DNA of 45,553 nt, from NCBI RefSeq assembly GCF_001422285.1, contig NZ_LMMO01000009.1, positions 1 through 45,553 on the forward strand, given 5' to 3'. This document shows, piece by piece, positions 31,792 to 39,357 of the stretch. The stretch's first letter is position 1. Every line of letters begins with the position of its first letter. The translations under genes were made by a program, and so were the position numbers. Source of the DNA: Frigoribacterium sp. Leaf263 (GTDB lineage: Bacteria > Actinomycetota > Actinomycetes > Actinomycetales > Microbacteriaceae). The notes beneath the pieces are model-generated. The model saw only the letters and a program-made list of their open reading frames with translations, ran no database searches and had not been told where the DNA came from.

Positions 31792-32907
31792 ATGACGATC
31801 ACCAACGAGTCGCAGGCCCCTGCTCGCCGTGCCGGTGGCATCTCGAACGGAGGCGCGCTCTCCGCCCGGGTCGACGTCGCCATCCGCGGCATCCGCGTCG
31901 CCGCGCCCGTCCACCGAGAAGGAGGCGCCGGTCCCAGCGACGACGGACACGTGATGTTCCAGGGCCTCCAGACCGCGATCCCGCAGAACCAGGACAGCCC
32001 GTACCTCGTCGACGACGGCAAGCTGTACCTCGACGGCGAGGACACCGGCATCGAGGTCACACCGGTCGGACGGCCCCGGTTCTACGATCTGTCGACCGCC
32101 GACGGCGTCTCGTACGAGAAGATCGCGCGCCTCCACGGGGCGAAGGTGCTCGCCACCACCGTCGTGCAGACCTGCGTCCGCTACGACGTCGCCGAGCGAT
32201 GCCGCTTCTGCTCGATCGAGGAGTCGCTGAACGCCGGCGCGACCGTGGCCGTCAAGACGCCGTCGATGATCGCGGAGGTGGCCGAGGCCGCCTGGCGACT
32301 GGACGGCGTCGAGCAGATGGTGATGACCACCGGCACCTCGAAGGGGCGGGACCGCGGAGCCACGCACCTGGCGCGGTGCGTGCGCGCGATCAAGGCCGTC
32401 GTGCCCGGGCTCGAGATCCAGGTGCAGTGCGAGCCCCCGGGGGACCTCGCGACGATCACCGACCTCTACGACGCCGGAGCGCGCTCGATCGGCATCCACG
32501 TCGAGTCGATGGACGACGATGTGCGGCGCCGCTGGATGCCGGGCAAGTCGCGCGTCTCGATGGACGAGTACCGGGCCGCCTGGCGCGAGGCCGTCCGCGT
32601 CTTCGGCCGCAACCAGGTCTCCACGTACCTGCTGGTCGGGCTGGGCGAGGACCCCGACGAGTTGGTCGCCGGGGCGCAGGAGCTCATCGACATGGGCGTC
32701 TACCCGTTCGTCGTGCCGTTCCGTCCGCTGCGGGGGACCCTCGCCGTGGACGTCGACCACGTCCCGGCGCCGCACGGCTCGGTCCTGCACGACATCACGT
32801 TCAGGGTGTCGGAGGCGCTGATCGCCGCGGGCATGAAGGGCACCGACCAGAAGGCCGGCTGCGCCGCGTGCGGCGCGTGCTCCGCGCTGCAGACGGCGGG
32901 GGGCTGA
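31792..32907 (+). CDS. nitD: MSMEG_0568-family radical SAM enzyme (NitD)
   Basis: A 371-residue radical SAM protein. The iron-sulfur cysteines are Cys128, Cys137 and Cys140 (QTCVRYDVAERCRFCS), a Cx8Cx2C spacing instead of the usual Cx3Cx2C but conserved in this family. The C-terminus has a second Cys cluster, Cys357/360/363 (KAGCAACGACSAL), probably an auxiliary iron-sulfur site. VMTTGTSKGRDRGA, QVQCEPPGDL and STYLLVGLGEDPDE resemble biotin-synthase-like barrels. The N-terminal 40 residues are unusual: a low-complexity basic segment. It begins 12 bp after nitB. Reaction unknown; it is the most likely source of the cluster's unusual chemistry. Confidence 0.88.
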   Translation: MTITNESQAPARRAGGISNGGALSARVDVAIRGIRVAAPVHREGGAGPSDDGHVMFQGLQTAIPQNQDSPYLVDDGKLYLDGEDTGIEVTPVGRPRFYDLSTADGVSYEKIARLHGAKVLATTVVQTCVRYDVAERCRFCSIEESLNAGATVAVKTPSMIAEVAEAAWRLDGVEQMVMTTGTSKGRDRGATHLARCVRAIKAVVPGLEIQVQCEPPGDLATITDLYDAGARSIGIHVESMDDDVRRRWMPGKSRVSMDEYRAAWREAVRVFGRNQVSTYLLVGLGEDPDELVAGAQELIDMGVYPFVVPFRPLRGTLAVDVDHVPAPHGSVLHDITFRVSEALIAAGMKGTDQKAGCAACGACSALQTAGG

Positions 32908-32908
32908 C

Positions 32909-34357
32909 GTGGCGCTGCTCGACGTGCCGGCCCTGATGGGGCCCCGGGTCGTGGTACCGCCCGCCGAGTTCCTCATCGGGATCGCCGACGGGCGCGACCT
33001 GGAGGCGTACCGCCGCCTGCGCCACGTCGCGTTCGTCGACGAGCAGGGCCTGTTCGACGGCAGCGACCAGGACGACCTCGACGACGACCCGCGCACGATC
33101 GTGCTCGTCGCCCGGGCAGGCACCGTCATCGTCGGCGGTGTGCGCCTCGCCCCCGAGGGCGAGCGGGACATCGGCTGGTGGACGGGGTCCCGGCTCGTCG
33201 TGGCGCCCGCCGCCCGCAGCGCGCTCGGCATCGGTTCCGCCCTCGTCCGTGCTGCATCAGCCCTGGCCGAGCAGCTCGGCGTCGTCCGCTTCGATGCGAC
33301 CGTGCAGGTGCGCAGCTCGGTGCTCTTCCGCCGCCTCGGCTGGGAGACCACCGGCACCTGCGTGATCGGCGGGGTCGACCACCTGCGGATGCGCTGGCCG
33401 ATCGACCGCTACCAGCGTCTCGTCGACGCGACCAAGACGCTCCTCGAGACCGTGCTCGAACCGCACACGGCATGGGCGTCATCGCCCGTCGGCGCCCTCG
33501 GCGGCCCCGGCTGGGTGGGCGACGACGGCGCCCCCGTGCCCGGGACCGACGTGGTCGCCGCATGCGACGCGATCCTCCCGTCCATGGTCGAGCGTGACCC
33601 TGAATGGGCCGGCTGGTGCGGCGTGCTCGTCAACGTCAACGACCTCAGTGCCATGGGCGCGACGCCCGTGGGGATCCTCGACGCGGTCGGCGGCCGAGAC
33701 GCCGCGCTCGTCCGCCGGGTGATGACCGGCCTGCGGCGCGGCGCCGAGGCATGGGGAGTCCCACTGCTCGGCGGCCACACGCAGGTCGGGGTGCCGGCCG
33801 CCCTGAGCGTGACGGCCCTGGGACGCACGGCGCACCCCGTGCCGGGTGGTGGCGGTCGCTACGGCGATGCACTCAGCCTCACGATCGATGTGACGGGGGC
33901 ATGGCGCGAAGGTCAGCACGGCACCCAATGGAACTCCACCGAGGGGCGCCGCTCGCACGAGCTGCGTGACCTGGCCGGCACCGTGGCACGAGCCCGCCCG
34001 GCAGCGGCGAAGGACGTCAGCATGGCGGGGATCGTCGGTACCGTCGGCATGCTGGCCGAGGCCAGCGGCTACGGCGCGGTCGTCGACGTCGCGTCCGTGC
34101 CCACACCCGTGGTGCCGAACCCCGGAGGTGCCGGGCACGGGGTGAGGGACGTCACGATGGGCGACTGGCTGAGCTGCTTCCCGGGGTTCGGCATGGTGAC
34201 CGCCGACCGCGCTGGGGAGTCCCGGATGCATTCGTCGCACGCGGAGACCGCCGAGGTGGGCGTGCTCACCCTCGAGCGCGGCGTCCAGCTGCGCTGGCCG
34301 GACGGCGTCACGACTCGAGCCGTCACAGGCGGCGTGACCGGTCTCGGGCCCGCCTGA
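32909..34357 (+). CDS. nitEF: Fused GNAT acyltransferase and AIR-synthase-like protein (NitE-NitF)
   Basis: A 482-residue two-domain protein. Residues 20-165 are a GNAT N-acyltransferase (LEAYRRLRHVAFVDEQGLF, SRLVVAPAARSALGIGSALVRAA as the acetyl-CoA pyrophosphate loop), matching MSMEG_0567/Sll0786. Residues 170-480 are a PurM/AIR-synthase-like ATP-binding domain (Sll0787 type), with VLVNVNDLSAMGATPVGILDAVG at about 239-261 and GHTQVGVPAALSVTALG. In Synechocystis and Pseudomonas these are two genes. GTG start one base after the nitD stop. It probably activates or acylates an amine or amide made in the pathway; substrate unknown. Confidence 0.87.
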   Translation: MALLDVPALMGPRVVVPPAEFLIGIADGRDLEAYRRLRHVAFVDEQGLFDGSDQDDLDDDPRTIVLVARAGTVIVGGVRLAPEGERDIGWWTGSRLVVAPAARSALGIGSALVRAASALAEQLGVVRFDATVQVRSSVLFRRLGWETTGTCVIGGVDHLRMRWPIDRYQRLVDATKTLLETVLEPHTAWASSPVGALGGPGWVGDDGAPVPGTDVVAACDAILPSMVERDPEWAGWCGVLVNVNDLSAMGATPVGILDAVGGRDAALVRRVMTGLRRGAEAWGVPLLGGHTQVGVPAALSVTALGRTAHPVPGGGGRYGDALSLTIDVTGAWREGQHGTQWNSTEGRRSHELRDLAGTVARARPAAAKDVSMAGIVGTVGMLAEASGYGAVVDVASVPTPVVPNPGGAGHGVRDVTMGDWLSCFPGFGMVTADRAGESRMHSSHAETAEVGVLTLERGVQLRWPDGVTTRAVTGGVTGLGPA

Positions 34358-34428
34358 CCGCACCACGATCGCTGACACGTTCCGCCGCTCCTCACACGCC
34401 GAGCATGACCTCCCCCGAAAGGATCGCC

Positions 34429-34857
34429 ATGACCGAGATCACGGACAAGGCCGAGACCGTTCCGACCAACCAGACAGACGTCATCGTCGCCGATTCGAGC
34501 CGGATGCCGTGGGAGACGTTCCTCGTGCCCCAGACCGGGGCCGAGCTGCCGAGCAAGAGCCTCTTCAGCGACCCCGACACCGGCATGCAGGTGATGATGC
34601 TCCGCTACGCGGCGGGCTTCACGAACACGTGGCACACCCACCCTCATGCCCACGGGATGTACGTCCTCGACGGAGTGCTGAACACGCACCGGGGGCAGTA
34701 CGGGCCGGGCAACTTCGTCTGGTTCCCCGAGGGTGGGTGGATGGAGCACGGGGCGACCGCGGACAACGACGTGACGTTCCTCTTCATCACGAACAAACCA
34801 TTCGGAATCGTCTACGCGAGTGACGATGATCAGCCGTATCCGATGTTCGACGCCTGA
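34429..34857 (+). CDS. Cupin-domain protein at the end of the Nit1C operon
   Basis: A 142-residue single-domain cupin. Motif 1 is WHTHPHAHGMYVLDG with candidate metal ligands His69, His71, His73 and His75; motif 2 is PGNFVWFPEGGWMEHG with His107. An active metal site is therefore likely. ATG 34429 was chosen because AAAGGA lies six bases upstream; an ATG at 34405 is in frame but lacks a ribosome binding site. It begins 71 bp after nitEF and is followed by a terminator hairpin, so it is probably the last gene of the rightward operon. Resembles small cupin dioxygenases or isomerases; no specific function assigned. Confidence 0.82.
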   Translation: MTEITDKAETVPTNQTDVIVADSSRMPWETFLVPQTGAELPSKSLFSDPDTGMQVMMLRYAAGFTNTWHTHPHAHGMYVLDGVLNTHRGQYGPGNFVWFPEGGWMEHGATADNDVTFLFITNKPFGIVYASDDDQPYPMFDA

Positions 34858-34885
34858 GCAGATGGGGCGGCTTCCGCGGAGTCTT

Positions 34886-34910
34886 CCCGCCCTGGAAGCA
34901 CTCGGGCGGG
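34886..34910 (+). terminator. Terminator of the rightward Nit1C operon
   Basis: CCCGCCC (34886-34892) and GGGCGGG (34904-34910), loop 11 nt, 28 bases after the cupin stop. The rest of the spacer to 35104 holds no gene that I can support and becomes less GC-rich towards the recombinase. Confidence 0.6.
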
Positions 34911-35104
34911 GCGTCGATCCGGTCGCGAGTCTGCAGCCGGTGTCTCTGTCTGCGGTGACGAATCCCTCTGGCTGTCCGACAGGCGGTCGTTCATCGGGAC
35001 ACCTGCTCGAGCTGCTCCTGACCGGCTCAGATCAAGTGGCGTCTGGCCTGCGTATTCGCATATGCCTGTCCCGCAAAAATGCCCGGTGACGGGGGTCTAA
35101 ACGC

Positions 35105-35110
35105 TACAGT
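35105..35110 (+). promoter_or_regulatory. -10 element of the recombinase gene
   Basis: TACAGT, six bases before the TTG at 35117; a leaderless TTG start. Confidence 0.5.
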
Positions 35111-35116
35111 CGTCGG

Positions 35117-35686
35117 TTGCTCATCGGATACGCCCGCGTCTCGACCTCGGGACAAGATCTCGCAGCACAGCGTGATGGTCTTGCAGCGCTCGGTGTTGAC
35201 GATCAACACGTGCACGTTGACCACGGCTTGTCGGGGACGACTCGAGCGCGGCCCGGCCTCCGCGAGGCCCTCGCTGCGTGCCGCGCCGGCGACGTCCTGG
35301 TCGTCACCAAGCTCGACCGTCTCGCTCGCTCACTTCGGGACGCGACAGACATCGCGGATGAGCTGACGAAGAAGGGTGTCGCCCTGAATCTCGGGGGAGC
35401 GGTCTACGACCCCACCGACCCCGTCGGCCGACTCTTGTTCAACGTGCTCGGCATGGTCGCCGAGTTCGAGGCGGACCTCATCCGAGCCCGCACCCGCGAG
35501 GGCATGGCGATCGCCAAGGCCGCAGGCAAGCTCCGCGGCCGCAAACCCAAGCTCACCCCCTCGCAGGAAAAGCACCTCGTGCAGCTCCACCGCACCGGCG
35601 CACACACCACAAGCGAGATCGCGGAGCTCTTCGGCGTCGCCCGATCGACGGTCTACCGCGCGATCCAACGCGCCGAGACGTCCTAA
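35117..35686 (+). CDS. Small serine recombinase (resolvase/invertase family)
   Basis: A 189-residue site-specific recombinase. Catalytic Ser9 lies in IGYARVSTSGQD; TKLDRLARSLRD carries the conserved Arg pair, and LLFNVLGMVAEFEADLIRARTREGM is the dimerisation E-helix. The C-terminal HTTSEIAELFGVARSTVYRAIQR is the DNA-binding helix-turn-helix. Length and order are those of Tn3-type resolvases and DNA invertases. TTG start at 35117 with a -10 just before it. It is the first gene of a lower-GC block and no transposase or terminal repeat is linked, so it may be the surviving recombinase of an integrated element, or may control inversion or resolution locally. Confidence 0.88.
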   Translation: MLIGYARVSTSGQDLAAQRDGLAALGVDDQHVHVDHGLSGTTRARPGLREALAACRAGDVLVVTKLDRLARSLRDATDIADELTKKGVALNLGGAVYDPTDPVGRLLFNVLGMVAEFEADLIRARTREGMAIAKAAGKLRGRKPKLTPSQEKHLVQLHRTGAHTTSEIAELFGVARSTVYRAIQRAETS

Positions 35687-35764
35687 CCATAGAGCTGCGC
35701 GCTGCCCTGCACATTTCCCGTTCAAGACGCTTGTTGCCGGCTTCTATGGAGTGCAGGTGCTGTG

Positions 35765-35770
35765 TAGATT
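35765..35770 (+). promoter_or_regulatory. -10 element of the 35777 gene
   Basis: TAGATT, six bases before the ATG at 35777; predicted leaderless transcription. Confidence 0.45.
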
Positions 35771-35776
35771 CAGGGA

Positions 35777-37015
35777 ATGGGCAAAGCGTCGCGACGTAAG
35801 CAAGAAAAGGCCCACGCTCGAGCACAGGTAGACCCATCTGGGAATCTGACTCTCATCGTGGCCACGACTCCTGCTTCAACTCAGGAGGGTCTCTCCGTTC
35901 TTGAAGACGTCCGTCTGACTCGTGCAGCGTTGCTTTATGCCGATCGAGTGGAGCTCTGGTCACCGGCGGCCTCGTTCATTGCGGTCATGGCAGCCGGGGT
36001 GCAGCAGGATCCGTTGACGCTCCTCGAAGCTCTAGACCAGATGTCCGATGAGCAGCTTCGGAACTTCAAGGCTGACCCAGACCAACTCCGTCCGATGGTG
36101 CGCGAAGTGCGCCGCTGGAGTCAGATGCCCAGAAGTGAGCGGCGGGGAGTTCCCGTTGCCCAACGTAAGGCGTTTGAGGCAGCGACCGGATCGATTGTTG
36201 AGATGGCCCGAGGCGAGTCCTCCGTGCTTTCGAATCTCGACGATCAATGGCGAGCGGGGGGTGGAACGGAACTCAATGAAGCAGCAGAGGCCGGCCTGCT
36301 AGATATTCGGTACCCACAGTGGATCACCGGTGCGAACTCAGGTCGACACATGGAGGCTTACGTCGAGGAACTCAGAGAATTGATTGCGGTACCGAGTAAG
36401 CATGTTCTTTTCGACGAGCAAATGGCTAGGTTGCTCGCGAGCTTTGAGAAGGAAGGACGTGGTCAAGCGTCCCCTCAAGCACTAGCAAACGCTGCAGATG
36501 CTGGGGCCGGAACGCACTTCATTGAGCGACTTAGTGCCTTCCCGGACGCGTCCATGACGTCCGTCCTCGAGGCTCGGCTCGAGCTTGCCGATGAGCTGAT
36601 CCACTACCGCCGTGGGATAGCGGAAGTCACCAAGCGATTGAGTGTCGATGCCATCGATCCTGGCTTCGACGCTGAGGTTCAGCGAGTTTGGCGAACCGAT
36701 GTCGAGCCGGCACTGGTCGACCTGCGGAATGCAGTTGGGGGGTCTCGTATTGCACGGGAAACTGCAGGCGCGCTAGCTGGCGACAAGAGTTTCGTGGGGG
36801 CGGTCCTGGGTGTTCCTAGCCTCTGGTTTGGGCTGCCGGCGTTTGCACCCGAGGCGCCAGACGCCCTCGCCATCGCAACCTCGATCGCCGCGGCAGCCGT
36901 CGCGAGCGTACGGGCCGTCCAGACTCGTAGTGAACGTCTTGAGGCAGCTCCTAGAAGAGATCTTCTCTACCTCCTCTCGCTCGACAAGCAGTTGGCCACG
37001 AGACCATCTCCATAA
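35777..37015 (+). CDS. Hypothetical protein of the low-GC island
   Basis: A 412-residue protein that I do not recognise. A basic start (MGKASRRKQEKAHAR), then a mixed domain with TLIVATTPASTQEGLSVLEDVRLTRAALLYADRVELWSP that looks like a beta-strand plus helix unit, a long helical middle (residues 85-345), and a hydrophobic stretch near the C-terminus (AIATSIAAAAVASVRAV). Base composition is lower in GC than flanking genes (33 of 60 bases at 35881-35940 are G or C), with AT-ending codons, which suggests recent transfer. Probably leaderless. Follows the recombinase gene by 90 bp on the same strand. Confidence 0.7.
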   Translation: MGKASRRKQEKAHARAQVDPSGNLTLIVATTPASTQEGLSVLEDVRLTRAALLYADRVELWSPAASFIAVMAAGVQQDPLTLLEALDQMSDEQLRNFKADPDQLRPMVREVRRWSQMPRSERRGVPVAQRKAFEAATGSIVEMARGESSVLSNLDDQWRAGGGTELNEAAEAGLLDIRYPQWITGANSGRHMEAYVEELRELIAVPSKHVLFDEQMARLLASFEKEGRGQASPQALANAADAGAGTHFIERLSAFPDASMTSVLEARLELADELIHYRRGIAEVTKRLSVDAIDPGFDAEVQRVWRTDVEPALVDLRNAVGGSRIARETAGALAGDKSFVGAVLGVPSLWFGLPAFAPEAPDALAIATSIAAAAVASVRAVQTRSERLEAAPRRDLLYLLSLDKQLATRPSP

Positions 37016-37018
37016 CTC

Positions 37019-37033
37019 GCCCTATAGGGGATC
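37019..37033. repeat. Palindromic GCCCKATAGGGGATC element, copy 1
   Basis: GCCCTATAGGGGATC beginning 4 bases after a stop codon; contains the perfect 10-bp palindrome CCCTATAGGG. Confidence 0.5.
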
Positions 37034-37172
37034 CTTCACCGAGATCGATTCCGAAATGATCTATCGAGACGATCTGGGCTCAGCAACTACGGGGGAGTGG
37101 CCGCTGCCCTCGGGCGTCTGGTGACGGATCGCGTACCGGGCGTCCGACGGTGGAGCAGACACGTCTCCAGGT

Positions 37173-37796
37173 TCACTTTCGCTCGAAGACTGATTGAACA
37201 TGCTTGTCGAACGCCGCCTGCATATGCCCCACGTTTGTTACAGCTGCACGTGTCGCTCTGTCTTGTGGTGTCGCCCGGAGCCAAGCGCCGAGCACCGCGA
37301 AACCAACCGCTGCAACATTGCGCACGATTTCACGGTGAGTGCCCCAAGGGCCTAGCTTCGTTATTTCGGGCGCTTCGTTCATCACGAGCATGCACAGGAG
37401 AACTTCCTTGCGTGTTGCATCGTCGGTGATCAACTCGGCATCCACGCTCAGCTCGGAGAGCGACCTCCACCACAGCGGAAACTCTTCTTCGAAGGTCCGC
37501 GTGTATAGAACCTCGCGCCACTCGTCCTCGGCTATCTGCACCCGCTGGGCGTCTGTCTCATCCGGCTCGACGGTGTTCGAATGGGCTTTCTGGAACAACT
37601 CGACGAGGCGGAGAACTGCTTCACGCTCGGTGTCGCGCCGTCGCGCTTCTCGATCCGCGGTAAGCCTTTCGACTTCTCGCTTCGCGGACTGCCTGTCCCG
37701 GACAGCGGCACGTCGATTCGCATCTATGGCTATAACTGCGCCAAATACAGCGGCGGCGGTCCCAGGTATCCAGGTCAAATCAGGGGGCGGTGGCAT
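37173..37796 (-). CDS. Hypothetical membrane-anchored protein of the low-GC island
   Basis: A 207-residue protein: one N-terminal membrane helix (about residues 8-26, DLTWIPGTAAAVFGAVIAI), a highly charged segment that is probably a coiled coil (NRRAAVRDRQSAKREVERLTADREARRRDTERE, in parts, residues 27-60), and a helical C-terminal domain with WREVLYTRTFEEEFPLWW. No known family recognised. ATG 37796 has TACGAT six bases upstream and no ribosome binding site, so it is probably leaderless. It is opposite in direction to its island neighbours. A membrane-anchored sensor or effector is conceivable, but nothing shows it. Confidence 0.65.
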   Translation of the reverse strand: MPPPPDLTWIPGTAAAVFGAVIAIDANRRAAVRDRQSAKREVERLTADREARRRDTEREAVLRLVELFQKAHSNTVEPDETDAQRVQIAEDEWREVLYTRTFEEEFPLWWRSLSELSVDAELITDDATRKEVLLCMLVMNEAPEITKLGPWGTHREIVRNVAAVGFAVLGAWLRATPQDRATRAAVTNVGHMQAAFDKHVQSVFERK

Positions 37797-37802
37797 GAGC
37801 CA

Positions 37803-37808
37803 ATCGTA
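37803..37808 (-). promoter_or_regulatory. -10 element of the 37796 gene
   Basis: TACGAT on the minus strand, six bases before the ATG. Confidence 0.5.
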
Positions 37809-37924
37809 GGGAGGCTATCGATGGCGGCGCGACCGCGTCGTGTGATAACTAGATCGCCGACCACAAAATCCTGCCTGCGCAGGTGACAGGAATTCGGCTC
37901 AGGTCGCCGAGCTCGTGGACGTGG

Positions 37925-37955
37925 CCTATCCGTCGGGTGTGCCCGATAGGGGATC
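37925..37955. repeat. Palindromic GCCCKATAGGGGATC element, copy 2
   Basis: GCCCGATAGGGGATC at 37941-37955, 14 of 15 bases shared with copy 1. With CCTATC at 37925-37930 it forms a bulged hairpin CCTATC/GATAGG plus GGG/CCC. Confidence 0.5.
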
Positions 37956-38087
37956 AACTGCCGGTCCCCGCGCTCTAGGGGTGGGGTGGCATCTTGGGTC
38001 TGCGCGAAAGTGGAGTTGGTGTGGGGTGTGGACGCCGCGCAAATGCCTACATCGCATTCGGCCTCTTGATGCGTGGAGAATGGCTTC

Positions 38088-38825
38088 ATGAGCGACGAAG
38101 TCTTTCCCGACCGTTCAACTGTCCAGAGTGCCGTTGTTGGAGTCGCTATGGCTGCTGCAAGCCAGGTGCCCGGCCTCGGTATTGTCCTGGGCGGCATCCA
38201 GGCAGCTATCGAGACTCGACGACAAGAGGTCCAAGACGAGTACCTGGCTTCGCTCGCAGCGCGAGTGCGATGGTTAGAAGAGCAGAACGGCGAAACTCGG
38301 TTCAATCCGGCGGACCCGAGCTTCTACGCGGCAGTGAACAGGCTTTTACGTGCCGCTCACGAGTCCGCGGACGACGAGAAGCGACGACTCCTTGCAGAAG
38401 CTGCCGCAGGAATCGGCGCAAGCAGCGCGGCTGTACCGGAGCAGCAGGAACGTTTTATTGACTGGGCGGCACGTCTCAGGCCCTGGCATATCCGTCTACT
38501 CGTGGCCTTCGACAACCCCGCCGGTTGGATCGCATCTCACGGCGGAGACCCGGAGAAGTATGAGCAGACGACATTTGCGTCCCTCCACACTTTCATTCGC
38601 GACGACATCGCTGGCGGTGACGGAGAGCTGAAGGGACACCTCACTGACATGGTCGCCGAACTGGATCGCGAAGGGCTCTTGACCCTCCCTGCTCGTATCC
38701 TAGAAACGACCACGACGGGCTCCGCGCTCACGCACATCCGGACGACTGAGCAGGGGCGGCGGTTCCTGCAGTTCCTTGGAACTGGCCAAAGACGCACGGG
38801 AGAAGTTGGCAACGAGCCTTTCTAG
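38088..38825 (+). CDS. Hypothetical protein with N-terminal hydrophobic hairpin and C-terminal winged-helix-like part
   Basis: A 245-residue protein with no family that I recognise. After 15 polar residues comes a hydrophobic Ala/Gly-rich segment (SAVVGVAMAAASQVPGLGIV), a long charged helix (ETRRQEVQDEYLASLAARVRWLEE), then a helical domain ending in LKGHLTDMVAELDREGLLTLP and TTEQGRRFLQFL, which resembles a winged-helix core. Start ATG 38088 with GGAGA eight bases upstream; a GTG at 38073 is less likely. The layout (membrane-inserting helix plus helical sensor) is seen in some stress or defence proteins, but this is only a resemblance. Lower GC than the chromosome. Confidence 0.65.
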   Translation: MSDEVFPDRSTVQSAVVGVAMAAASQVPGLGIVLGGIQAAIETRRQEVQDEYLASLAARVRWLEEQNGETRFNPADPSFYAAVNRLLRAAHESADDEKRRLLAEAAAGIGASSAAVPEQQERFIDWAARLRPWHIRLLVAFDNPAGWIASHGGDPEKYEQTTFASLHTFIRDDIAGGDGELKGHLTDMVAELDREGLLTLPARILETTTTGSALTHIRTTEQGRRFLQFLGTGQRRTGEVGNEPF

Positions 38826-38889
38826 CGCTTTTGCCGTACGTAGAGTCCGACGGTGGTTCAACACAGGTGCTGACGCTGCTCCAGCATCG

Positions 38890-38913
38890 TCCCGATAGGG
38901 AATCGTCTATCGG
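38890..38913. repeat. Palindromic GATAGG element, copy 3
   Basis: TCCCGATAGGGAATC at 38890-38904, a variant of the other copies; CCGATAG (38892-38898) and CTATCGG (38907-38913) form an inverted repeat with an 8-bp spacer. Confidence 0.5.
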
Positions 38914-38938
38914 ACGCGGGGTCCTAAACAAAGATCTC

Positions 38939-38944
38939 TAGGCT
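38939..38944 (+). promoter_or_regulatory. -10 element of the 38951 gene
   Basis: TAGGCT, six bases before the ATG at 38951; predicted leaderless transcription. Confidence 0.45.
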
Positions 38945-38950
38945 GACCGC

Positions 38951-39166
38951 ATGAGGAACGAGCCGACCCCTGCACAACGCCGCAGACTCCGTCCCCTGAT
39001 CACGCTCGGTTCACTCGTTCTTGCGCTGAGCGTGGGAATACCGTTGGTCATCCTCGGCGTGCCGCAAGTGGTCGCCATCATTGGCGGAATCGTCGTGTTC
39101 CTGATCGCACAGCAAACAGCGAGCCGTTGGCTGTCTACGGCCCCATCCACACCCGACGAGGAATGA
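38951..39166 (+). CDS. Small two-helix membrane protein
   Basis: A 71-residue protein: a basic start (RNEPTPAQRRRLRP), two hydrophobic helices (about residues 17-34 and 38-54), and a short acidic tail ending in PDEE. No family recognised. Leaderless promoter directly before the ATG. It is the last gene of the lower-GC block. The 191 bp from here to the ABC gene holds no supported gene, and its GC content rises back to chromosomal level. Confidence 0.65.
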   Translation: MRNEPTPAQRRRLRPLITLGSLVLALSVGIPLVILGVPQVVAIIGGIVVFLIAQQTASRWLSTAPSTPDEE

Positions 39167-39357
39167 ACCGGCGGGTGATGCCGTAGCCCATCCATTACCG
39201 GCCCTACTGCGTCACGACGGGCGGTGACCAGGGTGGTCGGCCGTGAATGCTGGCCCGCCGCCTGATTCGACGTCGTCGGGCTTACTGGCCAGAAGGACGG
39301 GAGGAGCTGTGCCAGCGGCGGGGGTGCCGCGGGGCTTGTGTCGCGAGGGTGGACAGC

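Noticed and set aside
34820-35089. 90-codon frame after the cupin gene
   Set aside because: It begins inside the cupin gene in another frame, reads through the terminator hairpin and has no recognisable sequence.
34858-39357. tRNA gene or flanking att repeats bounding the low-GC island
   Set aside because: No cloverleaf-like sequence and no clear direct repeat of the two island edges could be found by eye.
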